Positions 18,576-26,875 of a stretch of DNA of 39,097 bases are shown piece after piece. The notes below the pieces were generated by a model. It had not been told where the DNA came from. It made no database searches and worked only from the letters and a program-made list of their open reading frames with translations. The DNA is taken from positions 1 to 39,097 of the forward strand of contig NZ_MRUL01000026.1 of the NCBI RefSeq assembly GCF_002006995.1, given 5' to 3'. Both the position numbers and the translations under genes were made by a program. This DNA is from Izhakiella australiensis. Its GTDB lineage: Bacteria; Pseudomonadota; Gammaproteobacteria; Enterobacterales; Enterobacteriaceae. How positions within the stretch are numbered: position 1 is the stretch's first letter; the number at the start of each line of letters is the position of its first letter.

Positions 18576-19769
18576 TTACTCGTTACCTGGAGTGGCAACC
18601 AGTCTGGCAGCCTGTGCGCCCGCAGCGCAAGCGACTTTTTCTCCTCCTTTCCAGCAGGCTTGCAGATGAAGGCCGCCGGAATCTTCGGTTAACAGCGAGA
18701 CAACATCGGCCGGCGCGCCGACGCGTAGCGCCGCCGGCGCCAGGCCCATCAGCGCGGCCGGACGCGCCGAGGCCATCGCTACCGCCTCAGAAATGGTTGC
18801 CAGCCCGTGACGATAAAGATGGCTGACGCCATCCAGCAGCCCGCGCGCCGAGCCAGCTAACAGCGCCGGATTCTGCGCCATCGACAGCCGACGATTTTCA
18901 CTCAGGATAACCCTGCCGCCAATGGGTGAATCGTAAGTACCGGGCGCCATACCGGCAAAACAGGTGACATCGCTGACCAGAAATGCCTGGCTGCCCTTCG
19001 CACGCAGAAAAACCTTCAGCACTTCGGCCGGCAAATGGTCGCCGTCGGCAATCAGCCCGGCGGCGAGGCCATCATGGGCCAGCTGCGACCAGATGTAATT
19101 GGGGTGGCGCGCCAGCTGCAAATGCGCGCCGTTGCCAAGGTGGGTCGACAGCGAGGCGCCGGCGGCGACCGCCTGGTCAATCTGCTGCGGCGTTGCCGCA
19201 GTATGACCAATCGAAACGGTCACCCCGCTGGCGACACAGCGGGCAATAAACTGCGGCGCTTGCGGCCATTCCGGCGAGAGCGTCAGCAGGCGGATGCGAC
19301 CGCCGGCGGCGCGCTGCCAGCGCGCGAAAGTGGTAAAGTCGGGTGGCTGAATATGGCTGGCGGGATGCGCGCCACGCGGGCCGTCCTGCGGTGATAAAAA
19401 CGGGCCTTCGAGGTGAATGCCGGCCACTGCGGCATTGATCACCGCATCCGCCTCACAGGCGCTGCGCAGCGCGCCGAGGGCCTGGGTAATTTCTTCATCG
19501 GAGGCGGTGATAACTGTCGGTAAAAAACGCGTTACGCCCTGCAGCCAGAGCTGCTGTACTACGTGACGCACGCCATCGGTGGTAAACGGGAAATGATTAA
19601 AATCGACGCCGTCATAGCCGTTAACCTGCAAATCCACCAGCCCCGGCGCCAGCCATGCCAGCGCCTCACGCTCTTCGATAGCGACGATTTCCGCAATCGC
19701 GCCGTTCTCAATATGCAGTGCGATTGGCGCGCCGCTGGCGACATCCCTGCCTTCAATACGCTCAGTCAT
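18576..19769 (-). CDS. NagA-like amino-sugar-phosphate deacetylase (amidohydrolase)
   Basis: The 397 residues have the amidohydrolase fold of N-acetylglucosamine-6-phosphate deacetylase. Metal-site residues are visible: E121 in GIHLEGPFLS, H189 in SIGHTAAT, H210 in STHLGNG, and catalytic D267 in LVSDVT. The segment after H210 is THLGNGAHLQLARHPNYIW rather than the THL(F/Y)NAM pattern of standard NagA, so it belongs to a divergent subgroup. GGAG lies ahead of the ATG at 19769, and the start overlaps the NagB-like stop by eight bases. It probably removes acetyl from an N-acetylamino sugar phosphate; which sugar cannot be told. A typical nagBACD operon may exist elsewhere. Confidence 0.82.
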   Translation of the reverse strand: MTERIEGRDVASGAPIALHIENGAIAEIVAIEEREALAWLAPGLVDLQVNGYDGVDFNHFPFTTDGVRHVVQQLWLQGVTRFLPTVITASDEEITQALGALRSACEADAVINAAVAGIHLEGPFLSPQDGPRGAHPASHIQPPDFTTFARWQRAAGGRIRLLTLSPEWPQAPQFIARCVASGVTVSIGHTAATPQQIDQAVAAGASLSTHLGNGAHLQLARHPNYIWSQLAHDGLAAGLIADGDHLPAEVLKVFLRAKGSQAFLVSDVTCFAGMAPGTYDSPIGGRVILSENRRLSMAQNPALLAGSARGLLDGVSHLYRHGLATISEAVAMASARPAALMGLAPAALRVGAPADVVSLLTEDSGGLHLQACWKGGEKVACAAGAQAARLVATPGNE

Positions 19770-20538
19770 GTTTCACTCCGGCAAAGGCCGCCGCATCGGT
19801 ATATAGCGTACAGCCAGGGTGTTGACGCAGAATCGTGGCCGGACACGCCGTGCTGACCGGCTCCAGCAAGGTGGCGCGCACGGCCTGCCGTTTAGTGGCG
19901 CCGGGCACCATGCAGAATAAACGCTCGGCCGACAGCAGAGTCGGAATCGTCAGCGTCAGGGCATGCGTCGGCACCGCATCCATAGCGGCGAAGCAGCCGT
20001 CGTTAACCTGCTGCTGACGGCAGGCTTCGTCCAGTTCGACCACCTTCATCGCCTGCGGATCGCGAAAATCAGCCACCGGCGGATCGTTAAATGCCAGGTG
20101 ACCGTTTTCACCGATGCCAAGGCAAACCATATCCAGCGGCTGAGCGTTAAGCGCCGCGATATAGCCCTGGCAAATTTCATCGGCATCGCCCTCGGTCGGT
20201 ATCAGATGCACCTCGCCGGGCTTGACCAGATCAAATAAATGGCTTTGCAGATAGCGGGCAAAACGCTGTTCAGCCGCCGCCGGCAGCCCGAGGTATTCAT
20301 CCATGTGAAAAGCCCGCACCCGCGCCCAGTCAATGTCCGACGCCGCCGCCAGCGTGGTGAGAAACTCATTTTGCGAAGGCGCCGCAGCAAAGATAATGGT
20401 TACCTGCGGCTGCTGGCTCAGGCGCTGTCGCAGCCAGCTCGCAGCCTGTTCGCCAGCCCTGGCGCCCAGGCTGGCGCGGTCGGGAAAGACTTCAACGTTT
20501 AGCTGCTCATAGCGCAGCGTAGTTATATCGGCACTCAT
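19762..20538 (-). CDS. NagB-like amino-sugar-phosphate deaminase/isomerase
   Basis: The 258 residues belong to the NagB/RpiA/SOL fold. FHMDEYLGLP gives the catalytic D80, and GIGENGHLAFND gives H147. Two differences from E. coli NagB are clear. The phosphate loop, GLPTGGTP in NagB, reads IIFAAAPSQNEF here. The catalytic-base segment GNDGHIAFNEP reads GENGHLAFNDP, so D141 aligns with Asn145 and E148 with Asp152. Other bacterial members have Asn at the first of these positions, so activity is plausible, but the substrate may not be glucosamine-6-phosphate. AAGGAG precedes the ATG, and the start overlaps the transporter stop by four bases. Confidence 0.8.
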   Translation of the reverse strand: MSADITTLRYEQLNVEVFPDRASLGARAGEQAASWLRQRLSQQPQVTIIFAAAPSQNEFLTTLAAASDIDWARVRAFHMDEYLGLPAAAEQRFARYLQSHLFDLVKPGEVHLIPTEGDADEICQGYIAALNAQPLDMVCLGIGENGHLAFNDPPVADFRDPQAMKVVELDEACRQQQVNDGCFAAMDAVPTHALTLTIPTLLSAERLFCMVPGATKRQAVRATLLEPVSTACPATILRQHPGCTLYTDAAAFAGVKHD

Positions 20539-22049
20539 GCTTTTCTCCTTTTTGCGCGCATTGTGGCATTTAAATCAGCGGGAGGATCGTTTTCCAGCGC
20601 CGCCAGCAGCGATTCAACTTCCGGGCGCGCCGGCACCGGTGAAAGCCAGCCCATCACGGCGAAAATCACCAGCGAAACCAGTACCGGACTGGCAACCAGT
20701 ACTGCGGTGCTGACGCCGGTAAGAATAAACTTCACCAGCATAAAAGTGCCGACGCCGCCCGCCCAGGAGAGGATCGCCGCCGCCGCATGGCTTTTGCGAA
20801 ACCAGGGCAGCAAACCCAGCAGCATCGGAATGGATATTGGACCCACCAGGCCGCCGAACCAGATAATCAGCAGCGACAGCACGCCGCCAAAACGGCTGGC
20901 GTTAAGCGCAATGATAAGCGTGGCGATAATAAACAGGGTGGCGGTGATGCGTGCAGCGATCAACGATGACTTGCCGCGACTGAAACGCTTTGGAAACAGC
21001 ACCGGCAAAATGTCGCGTGTGACCACGGCGGTAATCGCATTGGCGTCAGACGAGGTCATCGACAGGGTGTGGGTAAACATGGCCACCAGCACCAGCCCAA
21101 TCAGCCCGTTGGGCAGCAGCGACATCGCCATCACCGAATATGACCGCGAGGGATCATCAATGTTGGGAAACAGGATCGGCGCCGCCCACATCGGCCAGAA
21201 CAGAATCACGGGCCAGATCAGATAAAGCACCGCAGACAGCAGCGCGGCTTTACGCGCCTCACGGCCGCCCGGCGAGGCGATAAAGCGCTGCGCCAGGTTC
21301 CAGGTGCCGCCGTTGTAGCTCAGGGTATAGATAACAAAATAAGCCAGAATAAAGCCGAGGGTGTATGGCTCCTGAATGATCTGCGTATGCTGCGCCGGCA
21401 GCCGATCCCAGATGGTGAACAGCTCACCGAAACCGCCCAGATGGATAGCCACCGCACCGACCATCACCAGCGCCGCGACGAACTGCACCACAAACTGGCC
21501 GAAGTCGTTACAGGCATCGGCCCACAGGCCGCCCATGACGGTGTAAAACAGGCTCAGACCGCCGGAAATACAGATGCCGGCGACCAAATCCAGCCCGGTG
21601 AATACGTTAATAATTAATGCAATTGCCGCCCATTTGGCACCGACGTCGAAAAGCTTAAGGAATACGCCGCTCCAGGCCAGTACCTGCTGCGTTGGCACGT
21701 TATAACGAGTGGCCAGATACTCCATCGGCGATTCAATATTCATATGAATACGCAGCCGCGCCCAGCGCGGTGCAAACAGCCAGGCTCCCAGCAGAACCGC
21801 AGCGGCAATAGGGAACGCCCACCAGAAATAGATGGTGATGCCATTGCGATAGGCCACCGCCGCGTAGGCCACAAACACCGCCGCGCTGTAGCCCGACATA
21901 TGGTGAGACACGCCGGAAAGCCACCAGGGCATTTTGCCGCCGGCGGCGAAAAAATCTTTGGTACTGCCGACCCTGCGCATCGCCCAGAGCGTGATAAATA
22001 CTATCATCAGCGCGTACAGCGCCATTACCAGATAATCAAGAGCGTTCAT
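20535..22049 (-). CDS. Sodium:solute symporter family transporter
   Basis: The protein is about 504 residues and strongly hydrophobic, with roughly 13 membrane segments and the SSS (LeuT-fold) pattern: an N-terminal LDYLVMALYALMIVFI, KDFFAAGGKMPWWLSGVSHH near residue 35, and SMTSSDANAITAVVTRDIL near residue 330. It would import an unphosphorylated solute with sodium. The same operon encodes deacetylase and deaminase homologues, which suggests an amino sugar or sialic-acid-like compound. I start it at ATG 22049; a TTG at 22055 is in frame. It is the first gene of the operon, 100 bases from the palindromic operator. Confidence 0.85.
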   Translation of the reverse strand: MNALDYLVMALYALMIVFITLWAMRRVGSTKDFFAAGGKMPWWLSGVSHHMSGYSAAVFVAYAAVAYRNGITIYFWWAFPIAAAVLLGAWLFAPRWARLRIHMNIESPMEYLATRYNVPTQQVLAWSGVFLKLFDVGAKWAAIALIINVFTGLDLVAGICISGGLSLFYTVMGGLWADACNDFGQFVVQFVAALVMVGAVAIHLGGFGELFTIWDRLPAQHTQIIQEPYTLGFILAYFVIYTLSYNGGTWNLAQRFIASPGGREARKAALLSAVLYLIWPVILFWPMWAAPILFPNIDDPSRSYSVMAMSLLPNGLIGLVLVAMFTHTLSMTSSDANAITAVVTRDILPVLFPKRFSRGKSSLIAARITATLFIIATLIIALNASRFGGVLSLLIIWFGGLVGPISIPMLLGLLPWFRKSHAAAAILSWAGGVGTFMLVKFILTGVSTAVLVASPVLVSLVIFAVMGWLSPVPARPEVESLLAALENDPPADLNATMRAKRRKA

Positions 22050-22125
22050 TGCCAACCCCGTGTTTCAGAATTTATTCACTCCGGCTGCTGCCGGATGCGT
22101 TATGGCGAGCTCCGTGGGAAGGGCA

Positions 22126-22145
22126 ACCCGGTTCTCCGACCGGGT
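22126..22145. other. Seven-pair hairpin in the transporter leader
   Basis: ACCCGGT-TCTCCG-ACCGGGT lies between the palindromic operator and the transporter start, so it would be in the 5' leader of the operon mRNA. It has no T-run, so it is not a terminator. A role in mRNA stability is possible. Confidence 0.4.
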
Positions 22146-22149
22146 GAAA

Positions 22150-22178
22150 TTAATTAATCCTAAGTTAGGACTAATTAA
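22150..22178. promoter_or_regulatory. Palindromic operator of the SSS-nagBA-like-ROK operon
   Basis: TAATTAATCCTAA at 22151-22163, a central G, and TTAGGACTAATTA at 22165-22177 form an inverted repeat with 12 of 13 pairs matching; one more pair flanks it. It lies about 100 bases upstream of the operon. TTGTCA on the minus strand (22182-22187) next to it could be a -35 element. Size and place fit a dimeric repressor site, most simply for the ROK protein encoded at the operon's end. Confidence 0.65.
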
Positions 22179-22187
22179 ATCTGACAA

Positions 22188-22473
22188 ATTTTTCGCCATT
22201 TAGATGCGATCGATTTCACACTATCACTTTTCAATATGGCCGCCTGGAGGCGGCGTAATGCAGATTACCGACAACAATCACGCTCGCGCGTTTGCCGCCG
22301 CTGGCGATCGCCGGCGGCCAGTATGGCGTTGTATCGGGCAGAAAGATCGTCATAGAAGGCCGGTGACGGATTGACCATCAACATCAGGCAGGAGAAGCGT
22401 TTAGTCGGCTAAATCAGTCGGCCGAAGAGCGTTCTGTGGGCGCAGGCCGCTAGCTGGCGGCCTGCATCAGAAG
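22188..22473. other. Intergenic region between the ROK operon and mtnK
   Basis: I see no supported gene. The region holds a nine-pair hairpin at 22442-22465 (GCAGGCCGC, loop, GCGGCCTGC) just past the mtnK stop, which may end mtnK transcripts although it lacks a T-run. A 40-codon minus-strand frame at 22231-22353 has no ribosome-binding site and resembles nothing I know. Confidence 0.5.
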
Positions 22474-23673
22474 TCAGCCGTTCTGACGAATGCGGGCAAT
22501 TAAGGCGTCGATATTTTCAACGTGGTGCGCGGCGAGGATCAGCACTTTACCGAGATTAATCGCCTGTTCAATGCAGGCATCGCGCATCGCGTCATCAGCA
22601 ATATCTTCCAGGTCGGCGACGTGGGCCATGCCGACCGTGCGCCGGATAAGCTCAGTGCCACAGTAGCCAATGGCATCCGCCAGAACTTTTTGCAGAAATT
22701 GCGCCGCGTAACCCGGCCAGGCCAGCGCATAATCGCGGGTTTTTTCTGCGACCAGCGCGAGGAACTGGTCGGCAAATTGCTGCCAGACGATTTTCACATC
22801 CTGCAACCGCTGCTCGCGCGCATCCGCCGCCTCGCGCGGTGGCAGCAATCCCGGCAGCCCACAGTAGTTAAGCAGCAGGTTGCCGATAGCCGTTCCAACG
22901 TCAAAACCTATCGGCCCGTAATAGCCAAATTCGGCGTCAATGGCCTTCAGCTGTCCGTCACCAACGAAAATCGAACCGCTGTGAATATCGCCGTGCAGCA
23001 GGGCTTCCGCGTGGCTAAAAAAAGCATGTTTAAGTGCCGCCACCGCCGTTCTCAGCTGGTCATCATCACGCAGTGCCGCGACGGTGGCCTCCAGCGCAGG
23101 CGGATAGCTGTTCCGCTGATGCTGCTGATAGGGATCGTTAAAAAACAGATCCTCGGTGATCTCACACATCTGCGGATTAATAAAGCGCGCCACCTGGGCC
23201 TTTTTCTCATGAGGATGCTGGTGAAAATCAGAGGTATAAAATAGCGTTTGTGCCAGATAACGGCCGAGCTGAGCGGCGGCCTGCGGATGATAATGCCCCT
23301 GCACCAGTTCGCGGCGCCAGATATGAAGGTTGGAGAGGTCTTCCATTACCATCACCGCCAGCTGCGCATCATAATGCAAAATTTTTACCGTATGTTCACC
23401 GCAGTGCTGTCCGTGAACCAGCAGCGTTTCCGCTTCGAGTCTGGCGCGATCGAGCGTCAGCGGCCAGGATTCGCCTACGCAGCGAACATAGGGCAGCGCC
23501 TGCTTGACCACCACCCGACTGACGCCCTGGCGGTCAAAAATGCGAAATACCAGATTCAGATTGCCATCACCCACTTCCTGCGCATCCACCAGCGACTGCG
23601 CATCGGCCAGTCCGGCATGCTGGCGGGCGTATTCAACGGCATCTGCAGCGGTGAAAGTGCGATATTGCGCCAT
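22474..23673 (-). CDS. mtnK: Methylthioribose kinase
   Basis: MtnK phosphorylates 5-methylthioribose to the 1-phosphate in methionine salvage, after MtnN (not in this window) has cleaved methylthioadenosine. The 399 residues match the family. The aminoglycoside-phosphotransferase-like fold shows the catalytic [11 protein letters not shown] (D229) and the metal motif [11 protein letters not shown] (D246, E248). GAGGA lies seven bases ahead of the ATG at 23673. It is divergent from mtnA across 101 bases that contain MetJ boxes. Confidence 0.96.
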   Translation of the reverse strand: MAQYRTFTAADAVEYARQHAGLADAQSLVDAQEVGDGNLNLVFRIFDRQGVSRVVVKQALPYVRCVGESWPLTLDRARLEAETLLVHGQHCGEHTVKILHYDAQLAVMVMEDLSNLHIWRRELVQGHYHPQAAAQLGRYLAQTLFYTSDFHQHPHEKKAQVARFINPQMCEITEDLFFNDPYQQHQRNSYPPALEATVAALRDDDQLRTAVAALKHAFFSHAEALLHGDIHSGSIFVGDGQLKAIDAEFGYYGPIGFDVGTAIGNLLLNYCGLPGLLPPREAADAREQRLQDVKIVWQQFADQFLALVAEKTRDYALAWPGYAAQFLQKVLADAIGYCGTELIRRTVGMAHVADLEDIADDAMRDACIEQAINLGKVLILAAHHVENIDALIARIRQNG

Positions 23674-23700
23674 ATGCTGATCCTCTTCAAAATCGTTATA

Positions 23701-23724
23701 AGACGTTCAGACGTCTATACAGCT
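23701..23724. promoter_or_regulatory. MetJ operator between mtnK and mtnA
   Basis: Three consecutive 8-mers, AGACGTTC, AGACGTCT and ATACAGCT, follow the met box AGACGTCT; the central one is a perfect match. MetJ binds tandem met boxes cooperatively with S-adenosylmethionine. The site lies between the two divergent starts, 27 bases from mtnK and 50 from mtnA, and TATAAC on the minus strand at its edge could be the mtnK -10. Confidence 0.85.
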
Positions 23725-23774
23725 GAAAAGCATCCTGGCACAATAGTACACACCAACGCAACACGGAATTAACT

Positions 23775-24803
23775 ATGCAGACCTTAACCACCACCAGCCT
23801 GCAAATCCGCGACAACCAGCTGTGGATACTCGACCAGCAGGCGCTACCGCAGCAAAAAAACTGGTGCCCGACCCCCGACGCAGCCACGCTGGTTGAGCAT
23901 ATAAAAGCGCTGCGAGTGCGCGGAGCGCCGCTTATCGGCCTCTCCGCCAGCCTGCTGCTGGCGCTGCTGGCAGAACAGGGCATGACGCAGCCAGAGCTGG
24001 CGCAGGCGCTGGAACTGCTGCGCGCCTCCCGCCCCACCGCCGTTAACCTGATGAACAATCTTGATCGCATGAAGCGCGCGCTGGCCGCTCCCCAGTATGC
24101 CAGCGCCATGGCGGAGGAAGCGCTACGACTGGTGGCCGAGGACCGGGCGCTGTGCGATAGCATCGCCCGGGCGGGAAGCGCGTTAATTACGCCCGGCAGC
24201 CGTCTGCTGACCCATTGCAATACCGGGGGTTTAGCCACGGCCGGTGTCGGTACCGCTTTGGGGGTGATCGCCGCAGGCTGGCAGCAGGGCAAGGTGCAAA
24301 ACGTCTGGGTTGATGAAACCCGTCCGCTGCTACAGGGAGGCCGTCTTACCGCCTGGGAGTTAAGCGAGCTGGGGATCCCCTGCCGGCTGATCTGCGATTC
24401 GATGGCGGCAGCCTTGATGGCGCAAAAGCAGGTTGACGCCGTCTGGGTCGGCGCCGACCGTATTGCGGCGAACGGAGACGTCGCCAATAAGATAGGCACT
24501 TACAGCCTGGCGGTGCTGGCCCGTTATCACGACGTCCCATTTTACGTTGCAGCGCCACATACCACGCTGGATTCAGACTGCCCGAACGGCGCGGCGATAC
24601 CGATTGAACAGCGCGCAGCGGCTGAGATTACCGGCGTTGCTGGCAGCTTCGGCGCGGTGCAGTGGGCGCCGCAGGATATCGACGTCTGGAACCCGGCATT
24701 TGACGTTACCCCGGCGCCGCTGATTAGCGGCTGGGTGCTGGACAGCGGAGTGGTAACGCCGGAACAGGTGCAGGCCGGTATTTTCCAGCCCGCCTCGCGC
24801 TGA
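23775..24803 (+). CDS. mtnA: Methylthioribose-1-phosphate isomerase
   Basis: MtnA opens methylthioribose-1-phosphate to methylthioribulose-1-phosphate. The 342 residues show the eIF2B-like fold with catalytic C148 in [12 protein letters not shown] and D228 in [28 protein letters not shown] near residue 48 and [17 protein letters not shown] near 180 bind the substrate in this family. It starts at ATG 23775 and is divergent from mtnK under the same MetJ site. A strong hairpin follows it. Confidence 0.97.
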   Translation: MQTLTTTSLQIRDNQLWILDQQALPQQKNWCPTPDAATLVEHIKALRVRGAPLIGLSASLLLALLAEQGMTQPELAQALELLRASRPTAVNLMNNLDRMKRALAAPQYASAMAEEALRLVAEDRALCDSIARAGSALITPGSRLLTHCNTGGLATAGVGTALGVIAAGWQQGKVQNVWVDETRPLLQGGRLTAWELSELGIPCRLICDSMAAALMAQKQVDAVWVGADRIAANGDVANKIGTYSLAVLARYHDVPFYVAAPHTTLDSDCPNGAAIPIEQRAAAEITGVAGSFGAVQWAPQDIDVWNPAFDVTPAPLISGWVLDSGVVTPEQVQAGIFQPASR

Positions 24804-24806
24804 AGG

Positions 24807-24840
24807 CGAAAACCCGCAGCGTTGGCGCTGCGGGTGGTTT
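24807..24840. terminator. Bidirectional terminator between mtnA and mtnD
   Basis: ACCCGCAGCG-TTGG-CGCTGCGGGT is a perfect ten-pair stem with a four-base loop at 24812-24835. It has GGTTT on the plus side and TTTTCGCC on the minus side. It separates the convergent mtnA and mtnBCD units. Confidence 0.85.
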
Positions 24841-24895
24841 CAGGCTGACGACGTCTTCGGGCTGCCGAAGGGTAGCGGATTATCGCCCTCTGGCC

Positions 24896-25438
24896 TCAGG
24901 GCAGCCGTGGGTAGGCGTCGGCGATGTTATCGCCGGTGAAGCGGGCAACCCAGCCCTCCTGGTTGTCGAAAATACGAATCGCGGTGAAGTGCGGCTCGGA
25001 GCCCATATCAAACCAGTGCGCCGTACCGGCCGGCACGGATATAAGATCGTTTTTTTCGCACAGGATCTGATAGACCTCGCCGTCAAGATGCAGGCAAAAC
25101 AGACCGGCGCCCTCAACGAAAAAGCGCACCTCGTCCTCACCGTGGGTATGTTCGGCAAGAAACTTGCTGCGCAGCGTTTCTTTCTGCGGATTGTCGGCGC
25201 GCATGCTGATTACGTCCCAGCTCTGGTAGCCCTTTTCGGCCACCAGCCGATCGATAGCATGTTGATAGGCCGCCAGTACGGTGTCGGAGTCAGGCGCGGC
25301 GCCGAGATCGCGGTCCGCCTGCCAGCGCTCAAAGCGAACCCCTTTTGTCGCCAGCTGCCGGCGGATTTCCTCAGCATCAACGCTGTGCCACTGCGGCTGG
25401 CTGGTGTCGGTATCAGAATAAATCGTCAATGCGCTCAT
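24896..25438 (-). CDS. mtnD: Acireductone dioxygenase
   Basis: MtnD oxidises acireductone to 4-methylthio-2-oxobutanoate and formate (iron form), or with nickel to an off-pathway product and carbon monoxide. The 180 residues form a cupin with metal ligands H97, H99, E103 ([12 protein letters not shown]) and H141 (PAGTAHWFD). It is the last gene of mtnBCD; its ATG overlaps the mtnC stop by four bases, which indicates translational coupling. Confidence 0.97.
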   Translation of the reverse strand: MSALTIYSDTDTSQPQWHSVDAEEIRRQLATKGVRFERWQADRDLGAAPDSDTVLAAYQHAIDRLVAEKGYQSWDVISMRADNPQKETLRSKFLAEHTHGEDEVRFFVEGAGLFCLHLDGEVYQILCEKNDLISVPAGTAHWFDMGSEPHFTAIRIFDNQEGWVARFTGDNIADAYPRLP

Positions 25439-26124
25439 GTTGGCAAAAACTCCGGGTTAATTTCAGCAAAGCTGGCGACCTGACGGTGGCTGCTGTCAGT
25501 GTCCAGCCGATCGCGGATCAGTTGCAGCGTATGCCAGCCTGCTGAGCGGGCGGCATCCAGCTCCTGATTAATATCAGAAAGAAACAATAACTCCTGCGGC
25601 GCCAGGCCGAGCTGCTGCTGGATGTTCCGGTAGGATGTAACGTCACGCTTAGCGCCAACGTGGGTATCAAACCAGCCGCTAAACAGCCCGGTGAGATCGC
25701 CGGCATCGCTGTAGCCGAACAGCAGCTTCTGTGCCGCGACCGAGCCGGAGGAATAAACGCAGAGCTTAATGCCTTGCTGCTGCCAGGCTTGCAGGGCGGG
25801 CAGCACATCCGCATACAGATGGCCGGTGAAGTCGCCATTCAGATAGCCATCGCGCCAGATCATGCCCTGCAACGCTTTCAGCGCGGTTGATTTGCGGTCT
25901 TCATCCATAAACTGATACAGCACGGCAACCAGCTCGGCCTGCGTCGCCTGCGGCTGATCAGTTTCCTGGCGCAGATCGTTTAAGGACTGCACGACCGCGT
26001 CCTCATGCTGGTGCTGCGCCAGCCATGATTCAAGATGCTTACGCGCATAGGGAAACAACACCTGATGCACAAAGCGGATGTCGCTGGTGGTGCCCTCAAT
26101 ATCGGTCACAATAGCGCGGATCAT
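25435..26124 (-). CDS. mtnC: Enolase-phosphatase E1
   Basis: MtnC both enolises 2,3-diketo-5-methylthiopentyl-1-phosphate and removes the phosphate to give acireductone. The 229 residues are a HAD-family enzyme: motif [21 protein letters not shown], motif [15 protein letters not shown] and motif [19 protein letters not shown] precedes the ATG at 26124, which overlaps the mtnB stop by four bases. Confidence 0.97.
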   Translation of the reverse strand: MIRAIVTDIEGTTSDIRFVHQVLFPYARKHLESWLAQHQHEDAVVQSLNDLRQETDQPQATQAELVAVLYQFMDEDRKSTALKALQGMIWRDGYLNGDFTGHLYADVLPALQAWQQQGIKLCVYSSGSVAAQKLLFGYSDAGDLTGLFSGWFDTHVGAKRDVTSYRNIQQQLGLAPQELLFLSDINQELDAARSAGWHTLQLIRDRLDTDSSHRQVASFAEINPEFLPT

Positions 26125-26735
26125 TTTGCCTCCAGTTGTCGACGTTGTAATTCACACTGGAACAGAAATTCCAGACCTTCAAGATGGCGTTTAGCCTCGG
26201 CTACGTCGCGTCCCCAGCACGTCAGGCCGTGCCCTCGCAGTAAAAACCCCCACTTAATCGGCGTTTCGCTAGCGAAAAACTCAATGCGCTGAGCCAGTGC
26301 GCTAATGTCCTGATCGTTATCAAACAGCGGTATTGCGACGGTATCGAGATGGCTCTGCTGTTCGCGCAGCGTTTTTTGCATTTCGTAGCCTTGTAACAGG
26401 ATAGCAGCCCGTTTTTCCACCCGCGAAAGCACGGTGGCATTGACCGAATGGGTGTGCAAAATCGCGCCTGCCTCAGGATACAGCCGGTAAATCAGGGTAT
26501 GCAGGCCGGTTTCAGCGGAGGGTTTACGCCCGGAAGGCACGTGATTACTGGCGATCTCAACCTGGATAAAGTCATCAGCGGTCAGCGCGCCCTTGTCTTT
26601 ACCCGACTCGCTAAGCAGGCAGTAGCGACCCTCCTGGCGCAGCGACATATTGCCGCCGGTAGCCGGCGCCCAGCCCTTAGCGCCAATCCAGTGACAGGCT
26701 GCCACCAGCTGCGTGAGTTGTGTTTCGTCTGTCAT
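26121..26735 (-). CDS. mtnB: Methylthioribulose-1-phosphate dehydratase
   Basis: MtnB dehydrates methylthioribulose-1-phosphate to the diketo compound. It is a class II aldolase-type zinc enzyme with [12 protein letters not shown] near residue 30, the zinc pair in [14 protein letters not shown], and [17 protein letters not shown] near the end. I choose ATG 26735 ([20 protein letters not shown]), which has CGGAAAA upstream and gives 204 residues, as in Klebsiella as I recall; ATG 26759 is also in frame. It is the first gene of mtnBCD, divergent from mtnE. Confidence 0.95.
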   Translation of the reverse strand: MTDETQLTQLVAACHWIGAKGWAPATGGNMSLRQEGRYCLLSESGKDKGALTADDFIQVEIASNHVPSGRKPSAETGLHTLIYRLYPEAGAILHTHSVNATVLSRVEKRAAILLQGYEMQKTLREQQSHLDTVAIPLFDNDQDISALAQRIEFFASETPIKWGFLLRGHGLTCWGRDVAEAKRHLEGLEFLFQCELQRRQLEAK

Positions 26736-26778
26736 GGTATTTTCCGCCGCTGTACCCATGTTTAACGCCTGTGATTAT

Positions 26779-26794
26779 GGACGTCTAAGCATCT
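26779..26794. promoter_or_regulatory. MetJ boxes between mtnB and mtnE
   Basis: GGACGTCT (seven of eight bases of the met box) is followed directly by AAGCATCT (five of eight). Two adjacent boxes are the minimal MetJ operator. They sit between the mtnB start and the large palindrome, where MetJ would block both divergent units. Confidence 0.7.
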
Positions 26795-26797
26795 TGA

Positions 26798-26832
26798 TTG
26801 CCAAATCTTAACACCATGTTAAGATTTGGCAA
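26798..26832. promoter_or_regulatory. Perfect 16-bp inverted repeat between mtnB and mtnE
   Basis: TTGCCAAATCTTAACA, then CCA, then TGTTAAGATTTGGCAA form a fully paired palindrome. Each strand reads TTGCCA, 16 bases, TAAGAT, which resembles -35 and -10 elements facing outward to mtnE on the plus strand and mtnB on the minus strand. The leaders would be about 45 and 60 bases. It may therefore be a symmetric divergent promoter, or an operator, or both. It lacks a T-run, so it is not a usual terminator. Confidence 0.6.
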
Positions 26833-26875
26833 CCTGACAGCCTTTCATCTATTCGCGCAAGTAAGGGAAATAATC

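Noticed and set aside
22231..22353. 40-codon minus-strand frame in the gap before mtnK
   Set aside because: No ribosome-binding site and no recognisable sequence; listed only as part of the intergenic description.
22522..23244. 240-codon plus-strand frame
   Set aside because: It is antisense to mtnK, whose catalytic motifs are intact.
23696..24499. 267-codon minus-strand frame
   Set aside because: It is antisense to mtnA and would cover the MetJ operator; Ser/Arg-rich composition is typical of a shadow frame.
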